From the NCBI GenBank assembly GCA_964396385.1, contig CAYNFH010000079.1:1-25209 (forward strand): 25,209 nt of DNA. Direction: 5' to 3'. Both the position numbers and the translations under genes were made by a program. This DNA comes from CAYNFH01 sp964396385 (lineage in GTDB: Bacteria > Armatimonadota > Chthonomonadetes > Chthonomonadales > CAJBBX01). Of the stretch, positions 1 to 6,253 are shown one piece after another. The notes under the pieces were generated by a model. The model was not told the DNA's origin. It did not search any database and saw only the letters and a list, made by a program, of their open reading frames with translations. The first letter of the stretch is position 1. Every line of letters begins with the position of its first letter.

Positions 1-944
1 AGCTGATGGATCAGATCCGCGATAACATCGCGGACATGGGGGCGGAGGAGCACAGGCTTCTCTACAAGCGACAGCGGGCAGCGGAGCGGGACGCCCGAAG
101 CACTCAGATCGTAATGGCTTCCACCACAGTCGCCGGTGTGGTAGTTGCGGGCTTTGGGCTCCTGATGATCCAGCGGGACATCCGCGAGCGATCCCGAGGC
201 CAGCGCGAGCTCCAGGCCTTCGCGCAGCGGCTTCAGGAGAACAACCGCGAGCTCCAGGACTTCGTCTCCATTGCGTCACATGACTTGGGCGAGCCCCTCC
301 GCAAGATTATCTCCTTTGGGGAGCGAATGAGGCTGAAGTGCGGTCCGGCGCTCGATCAGGCGGGCCTCGACTATCTCGACCGCATGCAGAGCGCCGCGCG
401 CAGGATGCAGGCTCTCATTGAAGATCTCCTGGCACTATCGCAAATCACCACTCGCGCGGAGCCGTTTCAGACCGTGGACCTGCGGGAGATAGTCTGTGAT
501 GTGTTGACGGACCTCGAGGTCCGCATCGAGCAGACGGAGGCGCAAGTCCAGGTTGGGTCACTTCCCCGCATCGAAGCGGAGCCCACCCAGATGCGGCAGC
601 TCTTCCAGAACCTGCTGAGCAACAGCCTGAAGTTCCATCAGCCCGGCGCGGCGCCGGGCATTCGGATCATGGCGTGGGACGTAGAGCACGGCCTGGGAGC
701 GGAGGGGCGCATCCGCATCCAGGTGGAGGACAACGGTATCGGTTTTGAGCCGCAGTACGCGGAGCGCATCTTCCACGTCTTCCAGCGACTTCATGGCCGC
801 AGCGAGTACGAGGGAACCGGCATCGGGCTCGCCATCTGCAAGAAGATTGTGGAGCGGCACAACGGCAGCATCTCCGTCACTTCGGCGCCGGGCCAGGGTG
901 CGACATTCACGATAGAGCTCCCCGTCTCCCACACCTCCTCCTAG
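1..944 (+). CDS. Sensor histidine kinase, CHASE3-like, 5' end outside window
   Basis: The reading frame is open from the first base, so the gene starts upstream; the ATG at 6 is internal. The visible part begins with a helical segment of the kind that ends CHASE3 sensor domains (EEHRLL, then Arg/Glu-rich). Numbering from that ATG, one membrane segment follows (about residues 33-55), then a short coiled coil and a HisKA domain with the phospho-accepting His92 in SHDLGEPLR. The HATPase_c domain has an N-box (QNLLSNSLKF, about 201-210), a G1 box (VEDNGIGF) and a G2 box (GTGIGLAICKKI). All catalytic boxes are intact, so this should be an active membrane kinase that autophosphorylates and passes phosphate to a response regulator. 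The ligand is unknown because the sensor is cut off. A two-hairpin element follows the stop codon. Its partner could be the downstream regulator at 2308, but a 190-bp gap separates it from the next kinase. Confidence 0.9.
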   Translation, partial: LMDQIRDNIADMGAEEHRLLYKRQRAAERDARSTQIVMASTTVAGVVVAGFGLLMIQRDIRERSRGQRELQAFAQRLQENNRELQDFVSIASHDLGEPLRKIISFGERMRLKCGPALDQAGLDYLDRMQSAARRMQALIEDLLALSQITTRAEPFQTVDLREIVCDVLTDLEVRIEQTEAQVQVGSLPRIEAEPTQMRQLFQNLLSNSLKFHQPGAAPGIRIMAWDVEHGLGAEGRIRIQVEDNGIGFEPQYAERIFHVFQRLHGRSEYEGTGIGLAICKKIVERHNGSISVTSAPGQGATFTIELPVSHTSS

Positions 945-1012
945 CCCCCTCCTTCGTAAGGAGGGTGAACCAGCATGCTCCCTCCCCTCACGAAGGGGAG
1001 AGACCGGGGTAG
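945..1012. repeat. Double-hairpin intergenic repeat behind the kinase gene
   Basis: The first hairpin has 8-bp arms, CCCTCCTT (947-954) and AAGGAGGG (958-965), with a 3-nt loop. The second has 7-bp arms, CTCCCCT (982-988) and AGGGGAG (994-1000), with a 5-nt loop. It starts directly after the stop codon, so it may end transcription or protect the 3' end, although no T-run follows. CT-rich hairpins of this look are common dispersed repeats in environmental bacteria. The rest of the gap to 1132 shows nothing recognisable. Confidence 0.7.
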
Positions 1013-1132
1013 GGTGCGAACAGCTTCCGCATATTGAACGTCATTGAGTGCGGAGGCAGGCGTCCCTGCCGGCCGCATCCGTAGCTCACAAGCTTAGGCA
1101 AGGTCGCGCCTGCGTGTGACGTGTTGCATGCC

Positions 1133-2311
1133 ATGGCCGCCGAAGAGAGAACCAACATTCTGCTTGTGGACGACCGGGAGGAGAATCTCGCAGCGCTGGA
1201 AGCAGTGCTGGAGGACCTGGGACAGATTCTGGTCAAGGCTCGTTCCGCCCAGGAGGCGCTCCGCTCTGTTCTGACCGACGACTTTGCCGTCGTCCTCCTG
1301 GACGTCCAGATGCCGGACATCGACGGCTTCGAGGCGGCCAGGCTTATCCGGCAGCGCGAGAAGTCCCAGCACATCCCCATCATCTTCATCACCGCCGTGC
1401 ACGGCGGTGAGCTGGACGTATGCGAGGGGTACGCCAGCGGGGCTCTGGACTACGTCGTCAAGCCCTTCAATCCCCGCATCCTCAAGGCCAAGGTCGCCGC
1501 GTTCGTGGAGCTTGCCAGGAGCCGCAGGCGGCTTCAGCAGGAGATTGAGCAGCGCAAACGCGCAGAGGAGGAAGTCCGGCTTCTGAACGCGGAGCTGGAG
1601 CAGCGTGTTGCCGAACGGACCGCTCGCATAGAGTCGCTGGCGGAGAGCCGGCGGATTGAGGAGCGCCAGGCGGCGGTCCTGCAGGAGCGGAACCGCATGG
1701 CGCAGGAGATCCACGACACGCTCGCCCAAGGGTTCACCGGCATCGCCATCCAACTGGAGGCGGCGACGGCCAAGCTCCCCGATTGCGCTAAACCGGTCCG
1801 GCCGCATATCGAGCGCGCACGCCAACTGGCACTGGAAAGCTTAGCCGAGGCCAGACGGTCCATCTGGGCGCTGCGGCCCCAGGCGCTGGACGGAGAGAGC
1901 CTTCCCTCCGCGCTTGCCACATACGTGCGCAAAGCCACGGCCGGAACTTCGACAGCGGGCTGCTTCCGCGTGTGCGGAGAACCGGCGGCACTGGCGCCCG
2001 AAGCCGAGACCCAGCTCCTGCGAATTGGCCAGGAAGCGGTAGCGAACGCCCGCAGGCATGCCCGCGCCAGTCACATAACTGTTGAGCTGGCCTACGAGCG
2101 TGGACAGGTGGAGCTAAGCATCTTCGACGATGGCCATGGATTCGATCTAAACTCCCCGCGAGAGCGGAAAGGACTGGGCCTGGTCGGCATTAAAGAGCGG
2201 GCCGAGAAGATCGGCGCCCGCCTGGAGGTTGAGAGCCGCCCCGGCACTGGGACGAGCGTGAGGGTCTCCGTTCCATGTCCGCCGGCCGCTATGCGGGAGG
2301 TTACGCATTGA
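1133..2311 (+). CDS. Receiver-HisKA_3 hybrid histidine kinase (NarX/DesK-type catalytic core)
   Basis: A soluble kinase of about 392 residues with no membrane segment. An N-terminal receiver domain (about 6-125) has the acidic pair in VDD, phospho-acceptor Asp57 (LLDVQMPDIDG) and Lys110 (VVKPF). A coiled coil (about 128-180) leads to a HisKA_3 dimerisation domain with His194 in AQEIHDTLAQG. The HATPase domain follows, with QEAVANARRHA as N-box, DDGHGF and GLGLVGIKER. This core belongs to kinases that pair with NarL/LuxR-type regulators, and such a regulator overlaps the 3' end of this gene. The receiver probably takes phosphate from another kinase, perhaps the one at 1-944, and modulates activity. 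ATG 1133 is chosen because the receiver begins right after it; an in-frame GTG at 1121 would add four residues, and neither has a clear ribosome-binding site. Confidence 0.92.
   Translation: MAAEERTNILLVDDREENLAALEAVLEDLGQILVKARSAQEALRSVLTDDFAVVLLDVQMPDIDGFEAARLIRQREKSQHIPIIFITAVHGGELDVCEGYASGALDYVVKPFNPRILKAKVAAFVELARSRRRLQQEIEQRKRAEEEVRLLNAELEQRVAERTARIESLAESRRIEERQAAVLQERNRMAQEIHDTLAQGFTGIAIQLEAATAKLPDCAKPVRPHIERARQLALESLAEARRSIWALRPQALDGESLPSALATYVRKATAGTSTAGCFRVCGEPAALAPEAETQLLRIGQEAVANARRHARASHITVELAYERGQVELSIFDDGHGFDLNSPRERKGLGLVGIKERAEKIGARLEVESRPGTGTSVRVSVPCPPAAMREVTH
2295..2310 (+). promoter_or_regulatory. Ribosome-binding site and TTG start of the response regulator
   Basis: GGGAGG lies seven bases before TTG 2308. 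The TTG overlaps the TGA stop of the kinase (ATTGA), the usual geometry of translational coupling. The in-frame ATG at 2275 lacks such a site and would add 11 residues before the receiver fold, so TTG is preferred. Confidence 0.75.
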
Positions 2312-2940
2312 CCGCCGATGGCACAATCCGAGTCCTTGTTGCGGACGATCACGCCGTGGTGCGCGATGGTCTGGCGGCGATCATCAGCCTGGAGCGGGAC
2401 ATGAGGGTGGTGGCGCAGGCCTGCGACGGACACGAGGCCATAGAGCTCTACCGGCAGCACCGGCCGGACGTGGCCCTCTTCGATATCCGGATGCCGGAGA
2501 TGGATGGCATCGAGGCACTCACGACGGTCCGAGAGCAGCATCCGCACGCTCGCATCGTCCTCCTAACAACCTTTGGCGGCGACGAAGACATCTATCGCGG
2601 GCTCAAGGCGGGCGCGAAGGCATACCTGCTCAAGGCCGGCCCGCGGGAGCAGGTGACGGAGACTATCCGCTCCGTACACGCGGGCCTGACTCATATTCCC
2701 CCGGAGGTAGCCGCCAGGCTGGCATCACGCATTGGGCGGGCCGAGCTAACGCCACGTGAAGTAGAAGTGCTCCGGCTGGTAGCCGACGGCCGCAGCAACC
2801 AGGAGATAGCTTCCCGGCTGTACATCTCCGAGAGCACGGCGAAAGCGCACCTGAATAGCATCCTGAACAAGCTGCATGTGACAGACCGCACCCAGGCGGC
2901 CATTGAAGCGCTCAAGCAGGGCATCATCCATCTGGACTAG
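2308..2940 (+). CDS. NarL/FixJ-family response regulator (REC-LuxR HTH)
   Basis: A regulator of 210 residues, the usual length for the family. The receiver domain (about 8-120) has the acidic pair in VADDH, phospho-acceptor Asp59 (LFDIRMPEMDG), the Thr of LLTTF and Lys109 (AYLLKA). A LuxR-type helix-turn-helix (about 145-205) has the family signature LTPREVEVLRLVADGRSNQEIA and a recognition helix containing STAKAHLNSIL. It should be phosphorylated by the overlapping upstream kinase and then bind DNA as a dimer. All key residues are present, in contrast to the regulator at 3161. Translation is coupled to the kinase through the TTG start and the strong Shine-Dalgarno site at 2295. Confidence 0.93.
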   Translation: MTADGTIRVLVADDHAVVRDGLAAIISLERDMRVVAQACDGHEAIELYRQHRPDVALFDIRMPEMDGIEALTTVREQHPHARIVLLTTFGGDEDIYRGLKAGAKAYLLKAGPREQVTETIRSVHAGLTHIPPEVAARLASRIGRAELTPREVEVLRLVADGRSNQEIASRLYISESTAKAHLNSILNKLHVTDRTQAAIEALKQGIIHLD

Positions 2941-2950
2941 GGCCCCCCTG

Positions 2951-3090
2951 TGCGTAGGGCTCACGACTACAACTCTGGTTCGATCTCCACGTTGGACTGA
3001 CGGCCGGCTGCGTCCGGCCCATTGTTCGAGGCGAATTCTCTCCCCAGGTTCGGTACCCGCCGCGTAGGATACTCGTCTTCTGGCCTCGGA
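2951..3090. repeat. Conserved intergenic element, copy A
   Basis: This 140-bp stretch aligns without gaps to 5111-5250 (constant offset 2160) with about 99 of 140 positions identical by my count. The most conserved blocks are CTGGTT (2975-2980), GGCCGGC (3002-3008), CCGGCCC (3014-3020), TTGTTC (3022-3027), GTACCCGC (3053-3060) and CTCGTCTTCT (3072-3081). The centre can fold: the outer and inner parts of the stem of copy B are kept here through wobble pairs, with mismatches between them. It lies between the response regulator gene and the pseudo-receiver gene. Function unknown; terminator plus promoter, RNA element or relic of a mobile unit are all possible. Confidence 0.7.
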
Positions 3091-3160
3091 AGTACGCAAT
3101 GCAGGTCGTGTATCCAGCGTCTGGCGGGCTCCATGCGCCGCCGGGCCGGAATGTGCAGAG

Positions 3161-3856
3161 ATGATGTGTCCAACGGATAAGACAGGCAAGAACGAAACCA
3201 GGACGGGCGCGAGCCAGACCTCCGGAGCCCGCGTGCTCATCGTAGACGACCATCCGATCCTGCGCATAGGTCTGCGCCAGATCCTGGAGGAGAGCGCCGG
3301 AATGCTCGTGGCGGAAGCTGCAACCCCTACAGAGGTCTTTCAGGCTATGCGCTCGCGTGGATTGGACGCGGTGCTCCTGACCAGCCGGTTCTGCGGAATG
3401 GATAGCACGGAGTTCCTGCGTGACTTGAAGAGCCTCTATCCGCGCGTACCGGCGGTAATGCTGAGCATCCAGGAGGATGATCAGTTCGGGGTGCGGGCGC
3501 TACGCGGCGGCGCCTCCGGTTACCTGTCCGTCGGCAGCAGCGCGGACGAGATCGTCACCGCTGTGCGCAAAGTAGCAGGGGGTGAGACCTACATGAGCTC
3601 CTCGCTCGCCGAGCAGCTTGCTTATAGTGTGGTGCTGAACCGGACGGGAGCTCCGCACGAGGGCCTGTCGCACCGTGAGTTCCAGGTGCTCCGCCTGATC
3701 GGTTCCGGCGTGCCGATCTCGGAAGCCGCCGTACGCCTGTCCCTTAGCCCGAAGACGGTGAGCACTTACCGCCGCAGGGTGCTTCAGAAGATGCGCATGA
3801 AGACGAACGCGGACCTCATTCGGTATGTGGCGCGCGAAGGGCTGATCGAGTACTGA
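3161..3856 (+). CDS. LuxR-type transcription factor with degenerate receiver domain
   Basis: A protein of 231 residues with REC-HTH order. The receiver fold is clear (ARVLIVDDHPILRIGLRQIL, later GGASGYL) and keeps the acidic pair Asp29/Asp30. The phospho-acceptor position holds Thr74 (AVLLTSRFCGMD where LLDxxMPGMD is expected), and the conserved Lys after GYL is replaced by Val124 (GYLSVGSS). Normal Asp-phosphate signalling should therefore be impossible. The C-terminal LuxR HTH looks normal (LSHREFQVLRLIGSG, recognition helix about SPKTVSTYRRRVLQKM). Such pseudo-receivers are known to act constitutively, by small-molecule binding or by dimer contacts. A hydrophilic 20-residue extension precedes the receiver. 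ATG 3161 and ATG 3164 are adjacent; either could start. The secreted-protein gene follows 163 bp downstream. Confidence 0.9.
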   Translation: MMCPTDKTGKNETRTGASQTSGARVLIVDDHPILRIGLRQILEESAGMLVAEAATPTEVFQAMRSRGLDAVLLTSRFCGMDSTEFLRDLKSLYPRVPAVMLSIQEDDQFGVRALRGGASGYLSVGSSADEIVTAVRKVAGGETYMSSSLAEQLAYSVVLNRTGAPHEGLSHREFQVLRLIGSGVPISEAAVRLSLSPKTVSTYRRRVLQKMRMKTNADLIRYVAREGLIEY

Positions 3857-3974
3857 GACACTTGTAAGCCAGTCGCCGACATAGGAATCAGCGATTCCCC
3901 TTCACCAAATTGCACCAAGCGCCTACCCGGCAGAGTAGCCGATTCTCGTCTCTCACTCCACAACCGTAACCATG

Positions 3975-3993
3975 GCGGTCCATAAAGGGCCGC
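3975..3993 (+). promoter_or_regulatory. Small hairpin in the 5' leader of the secreted-protein gene
   Basis: Arms GCGGTCC (3975-3981) and GGGCCGC (3987-3993) pair with one G-T wobble around an ATAAA loop. The hairpin sits about a dozen bases before the ribosome-binding site AAGGAG (4005-4010) of the gene at 4020. It could modulate translation or mRNA stability. No known riboswitch fold is recognised. Confidence 0.4.
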
Positions 3994-4019
3994 AAGGCAA
4001 GTCGAAGGAGTGAAGTTCC

Positions 4020-5090
4020 ATGCAGTACCTGAACCGTGACATTCGTCTCTCACTGAAGTCTCTGCTGTGGATGTGTGCGGCAATTTCGATGCTGGCGGCC
4101 GGCTCGACCGCTCGTGCCGACCTGGTCAGCTACAGCGGCCGCGCCTACGCGGCGATGGTGAACGTTCCAGCCCTCTACCCGGTAACCGGCGGAGCCGTCT
4201 TCCTCGCCGACACCGGACAACTTCCGTCCAGCGGAGGGCACCAGGGCGCGGAGCTCTTGACCACGCAAGGCACGGCCGTTGACAGCGTTCTGCTGGCCGA
4301 CGTGCTGGTTGGATCCACGAGTGGCGCGAACGGCGCAGCCAATAGCTCGTCCTCGCTCGCCAATGTAACGGTCCTGCCCGGATCGCAGTACCAGCTCACG
4401 GCGTCCTTCGTGCGCTCTGAGACTCAGGCCACCTGCACCGGCGTGACCGGATCCAGCGAGCTGGCCGCTCTTACGTTCATGGGCCAGAGCGTGGTGGTGT
4501 CCGGCGCCCCCAACCAGACCATCACCGTGACGGACCCACTAACCAATCAGCCACTTGCCACTCTCGTGATCAATGAGCAGACCAACTCATCCAGCGGCAA
4601 CACTCAATCCATAACCGTCAATGCCATCGACCTGACGGTGAACGGAGTGGGTCAGGTCATCCTGGCCAGCTCCCATAGCGACATCACCTGCAATCCGGGT
4701 GTTTCGAACGGGCCGTGCCACGACTTCGTAACGGGCGGGGGATGGATACTGGCACCGGACGGGGACCATGGCAACTTCGGGTTCCACGCCGGTATCAACG
4801 GGGATGGGTCGTTTACGCCCGCCCATCTCAACTATATCGATCACGGAACCGGTATGAAGGTTCACGCCACTGGAATGACCGCGTACATGGTGACCGGTCC
4901 CACCAGCCGGCATATTGAGGGGCCATGCGAGATCAACGGCGTCTCCGGCTACACCTACATGCTGGACGTTGCGGATAACGGCGAGCCGGGTAAAGACGTG
5001 GACACCTTCCAGATCTCGTTGAGCAACGGCTATCAGGCCGGCGGCACGCTGCAAGGAGGCAATATCCAGCTCCACCACACGTGCCAGTAA
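4020..5090 (+). CDS. Secreted protein, possible choice-of-anchor/post-COAP-type beta domains
   Basis: A 356-residue protein with a Sec signal peptide: charged N-terminus, hydrophobic core LLWMCAAISMLAAGS, and likely cleavage after ARA (about residue 33). The mature N-terminal part (about 34-230) is Ser/Thr/Val/Gly-rich and beta-strand-like, opening with YSGRAYA. The C-terminal part begins with DFVTGGGWI and contains FGFHAG and LNYIDHGTGMKVH, a pattern I associate with extracellular domains that follow choice-of-anchor regions (post-COAP-like); this match is from memory. Five cysteines remain in the mature chain, the last at the penultimate residue. There is no sorting signal, lipobox or membrane anchor, so release or surface association by folding is expected. 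ATG 4020 is supported by AAGGAG nine bases upstream. Biological role unknown. Confidence 0.85.
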   Translation: MQYLNRDIRLSLKSLLWMCAAISMLAAGSTARADLVSYSGRAYAAMVNVPALYPVTGGAVFLADTGQLPSSGGHQGAELLTTQGTAVDSVLLADVLVGSTSGANGAANSSSSLANVTVLPGSQYQLTASFVRSETQATCTGVTGSSELAALTFMGQSVVVSGAPNQTITVTDPLTNQPLATLVINEQTNSSSGNTQSITVNAIDLTVNGVGQVILASSHSDITCNPGVSNGPCHDFVTGGGWILAPDGDHGNFGFHAGINGDGSFTPAHLNYIDHGTGMKVHATGMTAYMVTGPTSRHIEGPCEINGVSGYTYMLDVADNGEPGKDVDTFQISLSNGYQAGGTLQGGNIQLHHTCQ

Positions 5091-5110
5091 GCCGGATGGA
5101 TATGGCCGGC

Positions 5111-5250
5111 CGTGTAGGACGAATGCCTACACCACTGGTTCTACCTCCGTCTTGAACAAAGGGCCGGCAAGTGCCGGCCCTTTGTTCAACTCGGAATCTC
5201 GCCCCCGGTTCAGTACCCGCCAGGTCCCATTCTCGTCTTCTTGCCGTGGA
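5111..5250. repeat. Conserved intergenic element, copy B
   Basis: Second copy of the 140-bp element described at 2951, aligned without gaps. This copy contains a near-ideal hairpin (5152-5189). It lies just downstream of the secreted-protein gene, so copies A and B bracket 3161-5090 as direct repeats. Confidence 0.7.
5152..5189 (+). terminator. 17-bp perfect hairpin, probable terminator of the secreted-protein gene
   Basis: The arm TTGAACAAAGGGCCGGC (5152-5168) pairs perfectly with 5173-5189 around an AAGT loop. The 3' arm itself carries CCCTTTGTTC, and the hairpin begins 61 bp after the stop codon. A classic U-run is short, so an intrinsic terminator is likely but not certain; the fold is symmetric and would also work on the other strand. 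Confidence 0.65.
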
Positions 5251-5524
5251 TACAGGGAAATGGGGTCAGGCGCAAGACCTCTCCTGACCTACGAGCTCCG
5301 CCAGGAGATCGATTTGTACACGCGTCCCAGGGTACGAGCTGGGCGCGTTCACGATGCGACGGCCGTAACGGGACCGCGATCCCTCGTCCGGCCGGCGCAG
5401 GTGGGCCGCCGGTCCAGGCGGAGCCACCGGTGCGCGATGAGCGTGCCGGTGGTTGGGCCGGTCGGCCCGCTATAGCCCTCACCCCCATTCCCAGGGTTCC
5501 TGCGCGGAACCGGCACCCAAACGG
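5251..5524. other. Gene-free stretch with small hairpins
   Basis: No convincing coding frame. Visible structures are GGTCAGG...CCTGACC (about 5265-5294), a 12-bp stem with two wobbles and a GATGA loop at 5424-5452, and GGGCC-GGTC-GGCCC at 5455-5468. A short non-coding RNA is possible but unproven. The zinc-ribbon gene converges on this region from the right. Confidence 0.4.
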
Positions 5525-6151
5525 CTAGTGCAGACCGCGGAGGCTCTCTTTGGCGCGCTCCCACTCTTGTGCAGAGATGGAGCCGCCGGTCTCAAGGTGG
5601 ACCCGGCCGTCGGGGCTGACGGGCGGCGGAGCCGTTCCATCCAGCTTCTTGTTTAGCCGCTCCAGCTCCCGTCTAGCCTGCGCCTCCTGTGAATTCGGGT
5701 CCAGTGCGCTGGGGTCGCTCACCGCGGCCGGGTTGTGCAGGGCTTTGTCCAGATCCCGCATGTACCGCTCGTTCTGCTCGATGATGGCGTCCTTCTGGCG
5801 GTCGATGGTCGTCGCCTGGTTATGCATCCGCACGTAGTAGGCGGCGATGAAGAGCCCCCAGAGTACGCAGATCGAAACGGCCGTCACGCGCAGCCAGAGC
5901 CAGGGAATGCGGCGCGGCTCGGTCGGTGAGGGGGTGAGGGGGCGAGGGGGTGAAGGGGTGACCCCGGATTCAATAGTCGGCAGTCGAGGGTCGAGAGCTC
6001 GCCTCCCAGCCGGAGACACAGGACGCTGGACGGGTTGCGCGACGCTCTCCGGCGGCGGGAGGGACGCGCCGCACTGCCAGCAGTGCGGCACGCCGGGAAA
6101 GTTGTTCGCCCGGCACTTGGGGCAGGGTATGCGGACCTGGCCGTGGTTCAT
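5525..6151 (-). CDS. Zinc-ribbon, single-pass membrane protein of unknown function
   Basis: A 208-residue protein. The N-terminus has a zinc ribbon with Cys10/Cys13 (CPKC) and Cys24/Cys27 (CWQC). A Pro/Ser/Arg-rich linker (about 31-80) follows, then one membrane helix (about 84-107), a charged helical segment with coiled-coil character (about 110-170) and a polar tail. The linker (ALDPRLPTIESGVTPSPPRP) is read from short tandem DNA repeats at 5925-5997, so this part of the protein probably arose from a repeat. Proteins with a zinc ribbon followed by a membrane helix are frequent and usually uncharacterised. It precedes larC on the same strand, separated by a palindromic repeat. No specific function can be assigned. 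Confidence 0.8.
   Translation of the reverse strand: MNHGQVRIPCPKCRANNFPGVPHCWQCGASLPPPESVAQPVQRPVSPAGRRALDPRLPTIESGVTPSPPRPLTPSPTEPRRIPWLWLRVTAVSICVLWGLFIAAYYVRMHNQATTIDRQKDAIIEQNERYMRDLDKALHNPAAVSDPSALDPNSQEAQARRELERLNKKLDGTAPPPVSPDGRVHLETGGSISAQEWERAKESLRGLH
5925..5997. repeat. Tandem short repeats inside the zinc-ribbon gene
   Basis: Units of GGTGAGGG/GGCGAGGG type (5925-5960) are followed by GGATTC, then GTCGGCA-GTCGAGG-GTCGAGA (5976-5997). Both unit types recur elsewhere in the window (CTCACCCC at 18704-18719; GAGTCGA at 12912 and 24960). The repeat encodes the Pro-rich linker of the overlapping gene. Confidence 0.6.
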
Positions 6152-6170
6152 GCGTGACTACCTATCGGTA

Positions 6171-6253
6171 GGAGTAATGGAGTGTTGGAGTATTGGAGTG
6201 GTGTACTGGATTTCGGACCCCATAATTCCATCACTCCACCACTCCACCACTCC
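6171..6253. repeat. Palindromic GGAGTRTT/CCACCACT repeat at the larC 3' end
   Basis: The left arm is a tandem of GGAGT-based units (6171-6203), the core reads TGGATTTCGGACC (about 6208-6220), and the right arm CACTCCAC-CACTCCAC-CACTCC (about 6232-6253) is complementary to the left. The stop codon of larC lies in the right arm. The core shares GGATTTCGGAC with the repeat at 12870-12960. Confidence 0.65.

Noticed and set aside
2975..2990. GGTTCGATCTCC as the T-arm of a tRNA
   Set aside because: No acceptor, D or anticodon arms fit around it, and the matching position in copy B does not keep the motif.
3960..4019. Leader of the secreted-protein gene as a cyclic-di-GMP riboswitch
   Set aside because: Only short GGGCCGCAAGGC-like similarity; the conserved core and second helix of that class are missing.
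5152..5475. Small open frames in the gap after the secreted-protein gene
   Set aside because: They read through the hairpin and repeat element, lack ribosome sites and have Arg/Pro/Gly composition typical of non-coding GC-rich DNA.
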